Assembly (NCBI GenBank): GCA_016873115.1
Contig: VGYB01000003.1
Span: 53,235-117,234 of the forward strand
DNA from: Planctomycetota bacterium
GTDB lineage: Bacteria > Planctomycetota > Phycisphaerae > Phycisphaerales > SM1A02
Reading direction: 5' to 3'
Length of the DNA stretch: 64,000 nucleotides
The position numbers and the translations under genes are program-made. Shown here in pieces: positions 1-10,856 of this stretch. The first letter of the stretch is position 1. Every line of letters starts with the position of its first letter. The notes beneath the pieces were generated by a model. That model was given only the letters and a program-made list of their open reading frames with translations, was not told the DNA's origin and made no database searches.

Positions 1-141
1 AACATTGGCCTTCTCCCCGATCTCGGCGCTCGCCTGCCGGATGCGCTCCTCGGTCTGGCGGTCGATCGCCTGCATGCCGGTCTCGCACGCGTTGAGCGCG
101 AGCAGCATGGGGGTGAGGAGGATGGCAGCCAGGTGGCGCAT
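1..141 (-). CDS. Putative lipoprotein, N-terminal part (cut by window edge)
   Basis: The first 47 codons of a gene that runs off the left edge. The reading frame is open from the ATG at 141 to base 1. The N-terminus is Met-Arg-His followed by a hydrophobic run and a lipobox-like Leu-Asn-Ala-Cys at residues 16-19, typical of a type II signal peptide, so the mature protein would be lipid-anchored at Cys19. After the Cys the sequence becomes polar and helical with many Glu, Gln, Ala and Ile residues (QAIDRQTEERIRQASAE), suggesting a coiled coil. It is transcribed divergently from the ECF sigma gene. The function cannot be told from this piece. The lipobox has Asn at -2, which is acceptable but not classical. 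Confidence 0.6.
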   Translation of the reverse strand, partial: MRHLAAILLTPMLLALNACETGMQAIDRQTEERIRQASAEIGEKANV

Positions 142-283
142 GGCTTGGTGAACGATCACATCTCCGCTGCATTCGACCGCAAAGGCCCGTTGGAGCCAAG
201 ATCATCGGTTATCACACTCGGTACCGTGCGGGGAGCCGCGGGAATTCCTGACCCGAGCCGCGGACCGTACCCAAGGAGCGGCC

Positions 284-865
284 ATGAACGACACGGTGAA
301 CGAGGACTGCACCGACCTCGATGCCCATCGGGCCGGCGACCGCGAGGCCTTCACACGGCTGGTGGATCGCCATGGCGCCGTCACGCTGGCCATCTGCCGC
401 CAGCACACGGCCAGCCTGCCCGATGCCGAGGACGCGTGCCAGGAGACCTTCATCCGTGCCCACCGCAAGCTCAACCAGGTCCATGACTGCACCGGGTTCC
501 GATCGTGGCTCTACGCGATCGCCAAGCTCGCGTGCAGCGAGCGCCGCCGCAGCGCCGGCCGCCGCGCGCGCCATGAGGGCGAGGCCATGACCATGCATGC
601 CCAGCGCGATCGAGTCAGGTCCACCACGCCAGGCGAGGACGCGGCCCGTGCCGAGTCACTCGCTCGCCTTGATCGTGCGCTTGACCACCTGCCCGAGGAT
701 GAGCGCCTCGCGATCCACCTCTACTACCTCGAGCCTGATCCCGTGACCGCTGCTCGCAGCGCGCTGGGCTTGGGCCGAAGCGCCTTCTACAAGCTGCTTG
801 CGCAGGCGCGCGAGCGGCTCGCTGGACTCCTTGAACAACCCGCCATGAATCGAGGCACCCCATGA
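284..865 (+). CDS. ECF-type RNA polymerase sigma factor
   Basis: A 193-residue sigma-70 family factor of extracytoplasmic-function size. Region 2 spans about residues 15-75 (GDREAFTRLVDRHG, then DAEDACQETFIRAHRKL, the usual -10 recognition helix area). A basic linker follows, and region 4 spans about 130-185 (LPEDERLAIHLYYLE, then an HTH ending FYKLLAQARERL). The start is supported by a strong Shine-Dalgarno, AAGGAG at 273-278, five bases before the ATG. The stop overlaps the start of the next gene (ATGA-type overlap at 862-865), so the two are translationally coupled. That partner is a transmembrane VIT/VWA protein, which suggests the membrane protein controls this factor. The ECF group was not determined. 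Confidence 0.93.
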   Translation: MNDTVNEDCTDLDAHRAGDREAFTRLVDRHGAVTLAICRQHTASLPDAEDACQETFIRAHRKLNQVHDCTGFRSWLYAIAKLACSERRRSAGRRARHEGEAMTMHAQRDRVRSTTPGEDAARAESLARLDRALDHLPEDERLAIHLYYLEPDPVTAARSALGLGRSAFYKLLAQARERLAGLLEQPAMNRGTP

Positions 866-3800
866 TGTTCCGATCGCTGCTGGCCTTCCCCTTGCGTTCA
901 CCCAACGATGACGATGGCGCACCGCCGCGCGATGCGCTCGATGGCCTCCTGCGCGAATGGCATGACCGCCATGGCGCCGTGGCGAGCGCCAACCGCGACC
1001 GACTGCTTGACGCCGTACGCAAGGATGCGCGCCTGCGGCCGTCGTTCGTGCCCCGCTGGGTACGGCCGCTCTCGATCGCGGCGTCCCTCGGGCTCATGGT
1101 GGTCCTTGGGTTGCTCTTCACGACCGCCATCGATCGCCCCGCGTACGCGGATGGGGTGGTGATGATGCCCGAGGCCGGCCGGCTCGATGCGCTTGCCCCC
1201 AATGGACAGCTCATCGGCCCCTGCCCCTTGCGTCACACGGATGTGCAGGCGTCGGTGGTGGGTCCGTTCGCGCGCGTCACACTGCTCCAGCAGTACCAGA
1301 ACACCTACCCCACCAAGATCGAGGCCGTCTACACCTTCCCGCTCTCGCACCGTGGTGCCGTCGATCGCATGACCATGACGATCGTGCAGCCTGATGGTGA
1401 GCGCGTGGTGGTCGGCGAGGTGCGCGAGCGCTCGATCGCCCGTGCGATGTACGAAGCCGCACGCGAGCAGGGCTATGTCGCGAGCCTGCTCGAGCAGGAG
1501 CGTCCGAACATCTTCACCCAGAGCGTGGCCAACATCGAGCCCGGAGCGCGCGTGGACATCGAGATCTCGTATGTCGAGACGCTGGTGGCCAAGGATGGTC
1601 GCTACGCCTTCGAGTACCCGACCGTCGTGGGACCGCGCTACATCCCCGGCCCGGCGCCCTCGCCAGGCATGATGCCACCCGGTTGCACGCCGCGCTTGGG
1701 CGTGGTGCTGCTTGCGCCAGTCACCGCCGCCGCTGCCGATGGCGAGGTGCCCGCTTGGATGCCCCCGCTCGCGCAACTCCCCGAAGCACTCGCCGCGGCT
1801 CTGCCCATCGCCACACCCGAGGCGATGATCAAGCGCGATGCAGCATCGACCTGCGGCTTCATGGTCACCTACGGCAACGGCAGCCAAGAGCGCTGCATGG
1901 TCTTCGACGATGGCACGGGTTGGGTGAATGGCCGGTGGTTCTGCCTGCCCAACGCAAGGCCCGGCGCGCCGTTCGCCCAGCCGACGACGCAGGTCCCCGA
2001 TGCCGATCGCATCACGCCGATGCCGGTGCTGCCTGGCACACGCGCTGGTCATGACCTTGGCATCTCGCTGTCGATCGACGCCGGTGGCATCCCGATCACG
2101 AGCCTGCGCAGCGCGCTGCATGTCGTTCGCGACCAGGCCGTGACGGAGTCGCGGCGCGTGGTGACCCTGGCTAAGCAAGCTGAGCTCCCCAACCGCGACT
2201 TCATCGTGGAGTGGTCGCTCAAGGACGATGCGATCCTCGAAGCCACCGCTTCGCATTGGTCCACGCGCACAGCACCCACTGGCATGGGCACAAGTTTCGA
2301 TCCAGCGAGCGTGCCGGCAGCGATCGAGGGTGGCTACCTCACGCTGGTCGTCTCGCCGCCGGCCGCGATCGCGCCAACGGAGATCCCCGCGCGCGAACTC
2401 GTCTTCGTCCTTGACACCAGCGGCAGCATGCGCGGATTCCCGATCGACAAGGCCAAGCAAGTCATGTCCAAGGCCATCGCCGCGATGCGCCCGGCCGACA
2501 CCTTCAATGTGATCACCTTCGCGGGCTCGACGCGGGTGCTTTGGCCGCAGCCCGTTCCGGCAACACCAGCCAACATCCAGTCAGCCCAGGCGTTCGTTGA
2601 TGGCCAGCAGGGTGGCGGCGGCACCGAGATGATGCAGGCGATCAACGCAGCGCTTGTGCAGCGTGCGGGTGGTGGGCTCACGCCGGCAGAACTCATCGAT
2701 CTTCCTGCCGATGGTCGCGAGGTTCATGTGCTTGTGCCCTACACGGCCATCGTCGACCAAGGCGGTCGCCTGCAGATCCAGGCTTCACCCACCGTTGCCT
2801 TCCCCTTCACAAGCCCGGTCGAACTGCCGAGCGTGCTCAAGCCCGAGGGCGTCACGCTCTCGATGCGCGGGCGCTGGGCGACCGTCGGTGGCGAGCGCGT
2901 GCTTGAGGTGCGCGAGGCGGGCTTCGCGCCCATGGCCGCCACCTCACCCATGCGCCTGTGCATCTTCCTGACGGATGGCTACGTCGGCAACGATCGCGGC
3001 ATCGTCGCTGCGGTGCGGGCGAACGCGGGCACCACGCGGGTCTTCAGCTTCGGCATCGGCAACAGCGTGAACCGCTGGCTGCTCGATGAGATGGCGCGTG
3101 CCGGTCGCGGCGAGAGCGAGTTCGTCACGCTCGAAGCCTCGGCTGACGAGGCGGTCGAGCGGCTCACGCGCCGGATCCAGACGCCGGTCCTGGCGGATGT
3201 CTCGGTCTCGTTCGAAGGATTCGAAGCGACCGCGACGACGCCTGCCCTGATCCCCGATCTCTTCGATGCCAAGCCCATCGTGGCCCATGCGCGCTACCTG
3301 AAGCCCGGCAGCGGCACGGTGATTGTGCGCGGCCGCACCGGCGGTGGTCCGTGGGAACGACGCATCCCCGTGCAGTTGGTCGGGCCCGGCTCGGGCAACG
3401 CCTCGGACATGCTGCCCTCGCTCTGGGCGCGCAGCCAGGTCGATGATGCGCTGGCTCCCGTCCTCAAGGAACTCGAGCAAGGTGCCGTGCCGGCTGATGT
3501 GCGCCGCCGCGTCACGAGCCTTGGTGAAGGCTGGCAGGTCATGACGCCCTTCACGAGCTTCATCGCGATCGAGAAGGCGCGCGTGACGATCGGCGGCCGT
3601 GCGCTGCTCGTTCCGGTGCCGATCGAACTGCCGCAGGGCACGCGGTTCGACGGATTCTTCGGCGAGTGGTGTGGTGGCCCTGTCCCGATGGTCGGGCGCA
3701 TGAGGGGTGGCCTCCTTGGTTCGGGTGGCGATGATCAGGACATGAGCCTTGGCTTCGCTGCCGAGGCTGCACAGAACGCGCAGGGCGTCTCGGTTGCACC

Positions 3801-4965
3801 ACCCGTACCGGCGAGTGCGGCTCCCGCGCCAAGCGCGGCAGCCGATCCCAAGGCAGCACCAGCACCAATGGTTGCGTCGAGTGCACCCCCAGTCGGAGTT
3901 GTCGAAGCACGCAAGGAGTCCGCATCGCGCGGCTTGCGCCGGGGCAGTGGTGACGCGGGACGCGCTGGCACCGGTCACCCTGGCGGCGGTGGTGGCGGGT
4001 CGCAGGGCCAAGGTGCAGCTGGTGGATTCGGCGGCGACTCCAAGGGCAAGATGGAGTCGATGGCTTCCCGCCCAGCCAAGCCTGGGGCGCCTGCCGAGGT
4101 TCAGCAGCCTGAACGGAAGGGCCAATCGGCAGGTGGTGGGATGCCTCCCGCCGGCACGGCAGCCGACCGCGCCGGGCGCAACGAAGCGGATTCGCTGGAG
4201 CGCTCGACGGGTCGAGGAATCGACGCCAAGCGGGATGCGGCAGTCGATGCAACGCGAGATGCGCCAACCCGGGCTCGCGATGGATCCAATGATGGCGAAC
4301 CTCCGGCGGAGCCCGCGGCACCGGTCGCACCAGCCGAAGATCCAGTCATCGTGCTCCATGATGTGCGTGATCTGGTTGGCCTTGGTGCCGAGCCAGCCGT
4401 CGTCGCGCAGGCGACCGAGCGCTTGGTGCGCGAGCTGCAGAGGTTCACGGGTCGTGAGCTCTGGACGGATCAGGGTGGGCGCAGCGCGGCGTGGTCGGCG
4501 CAGGATGGCCTTCTCAGGATCGAAGCCTGGCCGAGCCTGCAGCGCATGATCGACGGCGCCCTGCGCACGCGCCGAGCGGCGATGGGCGCAACCGGCGGAA
4601 TCGACCGCGACCTCGTGCGCGCCGATGAGGGTGCAGCGATCACGGCCATGCGTGCGCGTGTCGCGCGTCCGCTCACCACGGTCGAACTCGCCCGGGCGTG
4701 GGACCTGCTTGGCACCGACCTCATCCGCGCTGCACTCCTTGGCACACCGCCCGCGGGGACTTTGGGCACCATGGAGGATGGCTCGGTCTGGGTCTCGATC
4801 AGTGTGACCGAGAACAATGCACTTGGAAGGCTGGCGTCGGGGCTTGTGGAGCCCGGCATCAACGCTGCGGCGCGCGTGGTGGTTGGTCGTGTGCAGCCGG
4901 TGCGCCTTGTCGAGCTTGTGCAGGACCCCGGCGTTGCCGCGGTCAACACGATCCCGGCACCGTGA
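862..4965 (+). CDS. VIT and VWA domain membrane protein, likely partner of the ECF sigma factor
   Basis: A 1367-residue protein. About 65 N-terminal residues are polar and probably cytoplasmic, followed by a single membrane segment (about 66-90, LSIAASLGLMVVLGLLF). A VIT domain (about 113-255) comes next, then a VWA domain whose metal site begins at Asp518 (DTSGS). The VWA fold is interrupted: about 90 beta-rich residues (about 600-690) sit between the GGGTEM loop and the IFLTDG strand. A low-complexity Gly/Ala/Pro/Ser region covers about 960-1175. A C-terminal domain begins VIVLHDVRDLVGLG (about 1172), resembling a DVRDL-type segment I associate with planctomycete proteins. The gene overlaps the ECF sigma stop by 4 bp. 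A cytoplasmic tail plus one membrane helix plus a sensor-like exterior fits an anti-sigma factor, but this is inferred from context. Confidence 0.88.
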   Translation: MMFRSLLAFPLRSPNDDDGAPPRDALDGLLREWHDRHGAVASANRDRLLDAVRKDARLRPSFVPRWVRPLSIAASLGLMVVLGLLFTTAIDRPAYADGVVMMPEAGRLDALAPNGQLIGPCPLRHTDVQASVVGPFARVTLLQQYQNTYPTKIEAVYTFPLSHRGAVDRMTMTIVQPDGERVVVGEVRERSIARAMYEAAREQGYVASLLEQERPNIFTQSVANIEPGARVDIEISYVETLVAKDGRYAFEYPTVVGPRYIPGPAPSPGMMPPGCTPRLGVVLLAPVTAAAADGEVPAWMPPLAQLPEALAAALPIATPEAMIKRDAASTCGFMVTYGNGSQERCMVFDDGTGWVNGRWFCLPNARPGAPFAQPTTQVPDADRITPMPVLPGTRAGHDLGISLSIDAGGIPITSLRSALHVVRDQAVTESRRVVTLAKQAELPNRDFIVEWSLKDDAILEATASHWSTRTAPTGMGTSFDPASVPAAIEGGYLTLVVSPPAAIAPTEIPARELVFVLDTSGSMRGFPIDKAKQVMSKAIAAMRPADTFNVITFAGSTRVLWPQPVPATPANIQSAQAFVDGQQGGGGTEMMQAINAALVQRAGGGLTPAELIDLPADGREVHVLVPYTAIVDQGGRLQIQASPTVAFPFTSPVELPSVLKPEGVTLSMRGRWATVGGERVLEVREAGFAPMAATSPMRLCIFLTDGYVGNDRGIVAAVRANAGTTRVFSFGIGNSVNRWLLDEMARAGRGESEFVTLEASADEAVERLTRRIQTPVLADVSVSFEGFEATATTPALIPDLFDAKPIVAHARYLKPGSGTVIVRGRTGGGPWERRIPVQLVGPGSGNASDMLPSLWARSQVDDALAPVLKELEQGAVPADVRRRVTSLGEGWQVMTPFTSFIAIEKARVTIGGRALLVPVPIELPQGTRFDGFFGEWCGGPVPMVGRMRGGLLGSGGDDQDMSLGFAAEAAQNAQGVSVAPPVPASAAPAPSAAADPKAAPAPMVASSAPPVGVVEARKESASRGLRRGSGDAGRAGTGHPGGGGGGSQGQGAAGGFGGDSKGKMESMASRPAKPGAPAEVQQPERKGQSAGGGMPPAGTAADRAGRNEADSLERSTGRGIDAKRDAAVDATRDAPTRARDGSNDGEPPAEPAAPVAPAEDPVIVLHDVRDLVGLGAEPAVVAQATERLVRELQRFTGRELWTDQGGRSAAWSAQDGLLRIEAWPSLQRMIDGALRTRRAAMGATGGIDRDLVRADEGAAITAMRARVARPLTTVELARAWDLLGTDLIRAALLGTPPAGTLGTMEDGSVWVSISVTENNALGRLASGLVEPGINAAARVVVGRVQPVRLVELVQDPGVAAVNTIPAP

Positions 4966-5027
4966 CTCGATCGAACGATTCGCTGTGGACAACCTTGCAG
5001 CAGGCCCGTGCGCCGGACCGGGCCTCG

Positions 5028-5033
5028 TACCGT
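5028..5033 (+). promoter_or_regulatory. -10 box TACCGT of a leaderless start (ThuA gene)
   Basis: TACCGT followed by six bases and then the ATG at 5040, so the start codon is at the predicted +1. No convincing -35 was seen at 16-18 bp. This box decides the start among several in-frame ATGs. Confidence 0.6.
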
Positions 5034-5039
5034 TCCTGC

Positions 5040-5966
5040 ATGGCCGCTGCCTTCATGTCACGGATCGCGTGGGGCGCTGCACGGCGGGTCTGGGGAACGG
5101 TGCGCGAAGCCCTTGAGGTTGTGTTGCCGCCGTCCCTGGCCATTGGTGCAGTCGGCTTGGTCGTGGCGGTCGTCGGCGCGCCAAGCGGCGCAGCGGTGCT
5201 GGATGCATCGCACCCTGCAGGGACTGCAGGGCCGGCTGACCCCGCCACGCATGGAGCAGACATGGTCCTGCAGGTGCCCACCGTACCGGCCAAGGCCGGC
5301 GTGCTGATCTTCTCGAAGACTGCGGGCTTCCGGCACGACAGCATCGAGACCGGTGTCGCAGCGATGAAGGAAGTGCTGGCACCGACCTACATGGTCGATG
5401 CCACCGAGGATGCAGCGGCCTTCACGCCCACGAACCTCGAACGGTTCCGCGTGGTTGTCTTCCTGAACACGACAGGTGATGTCCTTGATGATGCGCAGCA
5501 AATGGCCTTCGAGCGCTTCATCGAGGATGGCGGCGGCTATGTCGGCGTTCACTCGGCCAGCGACACCGAGTACGACTGGCCTTGGTACGGCCGGCTGGTG
5601 GGTGCCTACTTCAAGACCCACCCGGCGATCCAGGAAGCGGTCATCCGCAACGAGTCGAAGGATCATCCGAGCATGGCGGGCTGGCCCGCCGAGCTCAAGC
5701 GCACCGACGAGTGGTATGTCTATCGAACGAATCCGCGCTCGGTGAAGGGCATGATGATCCTGGCGAGCCTTGACGAATCGAGTTACACCGGCGGTGGGAT
5801 GGATGGCGACCATCCGACCACCTGGTGCCACGAGGTCGGCAAGGGCCGCGCTTGGTACACCGGCGGCGGGCACACCAAGGAGTCGTTCGCCGAGCCGCTC
5901 TTTCGCAGCCACCTGAAGGGCGGCGTTGACTGGGCGTGTCGCTGTGCCGGCCCGGGTCGTGGTTGA
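5040..5966 (+). CDS. ThuA domain protein (trehalose-utilisation-like, exported)
   Basis: A 308-residue protein with an N-terminal membrane or signal segment (about 25-50, SLAIGAVGLVVAVVGAPSGAA) and a ThuA domain from about residue 82 to the end. Recognisable pieces are GVLIFSKTAGFRHDSI, VVFLNTTGDVL, the FIEDGGGYVGVHSAS turn, HPAI, and the C-terminal TTWCHEVGKGRAWYTGGGH with DW at the end, all typical of the class I glutamine amidotransferase-like ThuA family. These are common in planctomycete genomes as secreted proteins of unknown substrate, thought to act on carbohydrates. The frame is open further upstream, but the -10 box at 5028-5033 fixes the start at 5040. It is convergent with the kinase gene downstream. 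Confidence 0.88.
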   Translation: MAAAFMSRIAWGAARRVWGTVREALEVVLPPSLAIGAVGLVVAVVGAPSGAAVLDASHPAGTAGPADPATHGADMVLQVPTVPAKAGVLIFSKTAGFRHDSIETGVAAMKEVLAPTYMVDATEDAAAFTPTNLERFRVVVFLNTTGDVLDDAQQMAFERFIEDGGGYVGVHSASDTEYDWPWYGRLVGAYFKTHPAIQEAVIRNESKDHPSMAGWPAELKRTDEWYVYRTNPRSVKGMMILASLDESSYTGGGMDGDHPTTWCHEVGKGRAWYTGGGHTKESFAEPLFRSHLKGGVDWACRCAGPGRG

Positions 5967-6052
5967 ATCCGCGTCCTGCGTGCTGCATGCGGTCAATGAC
6001 CAGTGGAGTGGGTCCGATTCGTCCTTGAGGTAGGAGAGAGAATCAGTTGGAT

Positions 6053-8587
<2,535 letters not shown>

Positions 8588-8593
8588 CGCTGC

Positions 8594-8599
8594 ATCGTA
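8594..8599 (-). promoter_or_regulatory. -10 box TACGAT of a leaderless GTG start (kinase gene)
   Basis: On the minus strand TACGAT, six bases, then GTG at 8587. The next in-frame ATG lies inside the protein, so the box supports the GTG start. Confidence 0.6.
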
Positions 8600-8614
8600 C
8601 GGTCGCTCACAGGT

Positions 8615-9967
8615 TCAATTATTGCCCCACTGCGAGAGCAGAAGCGAGAGATCGTTTCCGTCGACGCTGCCATCGCCATTGACATCGGCGTCGGGCGGAG
8701 CCGGAATGCACGCGATGGTCAGTAAGCCCGGACTAGAGACCGGGCTCTGCGAACTGTTGTTGTACTTCAGCGGTCCGTAGGCGATGAAGTAGGTCTCGGA
8801 CGAATCAGTGTTGAAGGTGAGTACACCTTCCATGCCGCTGCCGTTGTCGCTGCACGCGATCGGATGCAAGTGCCCGCACGATCCCGTGTAGACGAGGAAC
8901 CCGTACCTCGCCGACTGTCCCGTCGACGGCTGGACCTTGACGGTCGTCGAACCGGTGCACGCGTCGAGTTGGAACCACGTCGGGGTGCGAATTACTGCAG
9001 CAACGCCACAGATGTTGTCCAGTCCGATGTTGTTGTTGCTGCCTTCGGTAGCGGTCTCGACGGTGCTGAACGAGTAGGTGCCGCTCCCCAGCACCGGAGC
9101 GTCATCGCACGCCGCAGGGCGCGAGAGCCAGACACCCCCGATGATGTTGATCGTGTAGGTGCCTGTGGCAGTGTCCGAGGGTCCGCAGTCACCACCGTCG
9201 TTGCAGTACTGATCGCAGTTCAAGAAGATCGGGATGCCGTTCCAGGAGTAAGTCCCATTGTCGCACGCACCGTCGCCGACCCAAGTTGCGGGGCAGCAAT
9301 TGCCGTTGCAGTCGCGGATCAGGCCCGCAGGGCAGTTCCCCTGAACGCTGTTCCCGTCGCAGATCCAGTCGCAGAGCTCGCCGGAGCTCACCGGAGTGAG
9401 GGTCTGCGTGGCATTGTCCGAGGTGAAATTGAACAGCTCAAAGGGAGCCTCAGCACGCGGACACGTCGTGGGGACGGAGTTGCCGGTGACCGCGAGGTAG
9501 TACGCGCCAGCTGTGAGCCCGGGAATGCCCCCGCCTGTCACGGAGACATTGTGGAGACGAGACCACGTGACGTTCGATGCCTTGTTGTTGTTCGCAGCCA
9601 ACGGAATCGCACCGAGGCTCCCATCAGGTTTGACGACCTTCTTGAACAGGAAGAGTCGAGTGTCGAAGGACGAGCCCTGTGTGTTCACGTCGAACGCTTG
9701 AGCATTGGAAATGAAGATCTCGTAGAGGTCGATCGAGTCTGGAAGCGCGGCAACAAGGGACGTGGTGCCGGTCTGGCCTTCGATGAGCGTGAGCGCACCG
9801 CCTCCTGAGTCGCTCGCGGCGACGGACTTGATCCGGCTGGCGGTCTCTGCACTCGCGCCGGCCTTGTCACCGCCTCCCTCGCACCAGATTGGGCCGGCAA
9901 GGCCGCCATCGTCAGCGAACGCAGGAAGGACGCAGAGCATCGGGACGAGCAGGGCAACACAACGCAT
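8615..9967 (-). CDS. Secreted protein with LNR-like cysteine module and C-terminal dockerin-like repeat
   Basis: A 450-residue exported protein. The signal peptide is MRCVALLVPMLCVLPAFADD. Residues about 35-190 form a beta-rich domain with a repeated layout (LYEIFISNAQAF, YYLAVTGN). A cysteine-rich stretch follows (about 198-275): CDWICDGNSVQGNCP and GDGACDNG...NCDQYCNDGGDCG, whose CNDGGDC ending resembles a Lin-12/Notch repeat. Another beta domain then leads to a C-terminal DADVNGDGSVDGNDLSLLLS, a single dockerin-like calcium loop with the final Trp-Gly common in Phycisphaerae secreted proteins. The start is supported by GGAGG four bases before the ATG. It lies 27 bp upstream of the kinase start on the same strand, but the kinase has its own -10. 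The substrate is unknown; probably a surface or adhesion protein. Confidence 0.8.
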   Translation of the reverse strand: MRCVALLVPMLCVLPAFADDGGLAGPIWCEGGGDKAGASAETASRIKSVAASDSGGGALTLIEGQTGTTSLVAALPDSIDLYEIFISNAQAFDVNTQGSSFDTRLFLFKKVVKPDGSLGAIPLAANNNKASNVTWSRLHNVSVTGGGIPGLTAGAYYLAVTGNSVPTTCPRAEAPFELFNFTSDNATQTLTPVSSGELCDWICDGNSVQGNCPAGLIRDCNGNCCPATWVGDGACDNGTYSWNGIPIFLNCDQYCNDGGDCGPSDTATGTYTINIIGGVWLSRPAACDDAPVLGSGTYSFSTVETATEGSNNNIGLDNICGVAAVIRTPTWFQLDACTGSTTVKVQPSTGQSARYGFLVYTGSCGHLHPIACSDNGSGMEGVLTFNTDSSETYFIAYGPLKYNNSSQSPVSSPGLLTIACIPAPPDADVNGDGSVDGNDLSLLLSQWGNN

Positions 9968-10098
9968 GGGACCTCCAAGGGATAAGTCGGCCTTGGGCCA
10001 GAAGCCCGCCGCGCAGCGAGTGTCACCGCGAATGGGCGCGATTCCAGTTGTCGCTTTGGGAAATCGGGGATAATCTCATTTACCGGACACTAGGTCGG

Positions 10099-10764
10099 TC
10101 ATTGCCCCCGGGCGCGATCGACCCAGGTATTCCAAAGTTGGAACGCCCGTTGCGTAGCCGCCAGAAGACTGCGCCGGTCGTCTTCGATCCGTGCACTGCT
10201 CACCGGGGGATCCACGACCGATCGACCGAGCTCGGTGTTGCAGGCCGTGCACCGGAACCGGGCTCGTGCAAGGATGAAGCGCTTCCACTGGATCGGTCCC
10301 AAACGGATCCGCTTGGCACAGCCAGGGCAGACCAGTTCGGTACCGGGCTTGCGCTGCACGCTGCCATAGTCATGGCAGCGATCCACCGGCAGGCCCAACT
10401 GGTGCATGAGACGCTGCCACCGTTGGTCATGATGGCACGAGCGTCGGTGATGGAGATCGCAGGCGACATGAGCGACTTCATGCCCGATGGTGCTGTCAAA
10501 GCGCTCGAGGCCCTCGTGACGGAACATGTGGAACGAGAGTTTGATGTGGCGACGGGCCGGCATGGCCAGTCCGGCGGTCGTGCGCAGCCGGGCGCTCAAC
10601 TCGACGCTGGGTTCCGGGCCGAGCGGCTTGCCCAACGCCCGTTCGCATGCGCGCCACCAGTGGCTGACGCGGTCCTGGGCCAGGCGTTCCCAATCGGCAT
10701 GGAGGATGGGGACGGCTCGGCCCACCATGCTCCCTAGAACGGATGGTTCGTCACCGCGTGACAC
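10099..10764 (-). CDS. SprT-like zinc metalloprotein
   Basis: A 221-residue protein with the SprT signature: the zinc-peptidase motif HEVAH at residues 95-99, a third His candidate in the HHD cluster (111-112), and a C-terminal zinc ribbon with CPGC at 146-149 and CTAC at 172-175. The SprT family includes bacterial SprT and the protease part of eukaryotic Spartan, which cleaves DNA-protein crosslinks; most bacterial members are uncharacterised. The start is GTG at 10764, set by TAGACT at 10771-10776 with a six-base gap; TCGACC seventeen bases further up could be a weak -35. It is divergent from the WYL regulator, with about 90 bp between the two starts. Confidence 0.88.
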   Translation of the reverse strand: MSRGDEPSVLGSMVGRAVPILHADWERLAQDRVSHWWRACERALGKPLGPEPSVELSARLRTTAGLAMPARRHIKLSFHMFRHEGLERFDSTIGHEVAHVACDLHHRRSCHHDQRWQRLMHQLGLPVDRCHDYGSVQRKPGTELVCPGCAKRIRLGPIQWKRFILARARFRCTACNTELGRSVVDPPVSSARIEDDRRSLLAATQRAFQLWNTWVDRARGQ

Positions 10765-10770
10765 GGCCGG

Positions 10771-10776
10771 AGTCTA
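10771..10776 (-). promoter_or_regulatory. -10 box TAGACT of a leaderless GTG start (SprT gene)
   Basis: TAGACT, six bases, GTG. TCGACC lies 17 bp upstream of the hexamer and may act as a weak -35. Confidence 0.6.
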
Positions 10777-10844
10777 GGAGCGGTGCCGGCCATGGTCGAC
10801 CGGGCAATCGTCCGCGGGGGGCTTGCAGTCTCGTGAAGGAGCAC

Positions 10845-10850
10845 TAGCCT
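10845..10850 (+). promoter_or_regulatory. -10 box TAGCCT of a leaderless start (WYL regulator), with -35 TTGCAG at 10823
   Basis: TTGCAG at 10823-10828, a 16-bp spacer, TAGCCT at 10845-10850, six bases, ATG at 10857. This is the best complete promoter in the set. Confidence 0.68.
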
Positions 10851-10856
10851 CGGGCG

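Noticed and set aside
898..4992. Long minus-strand frames opposite the VIT/VWA gene (520 and 682 residues)
   Set aside because: They are rich in Arg, His, Ala and Gly with no domain, signal or promoter. They are antisense shadows of GC-rich codons of a gene with clear VIT and VWA motifs.
4984..4992. DnaA-box-like TGTGGACAA
   Set aside because: A single near match in an intergenic gap with no cluster, no AT-rich unwinding region and no dnaA nearby; not enough for an origin.
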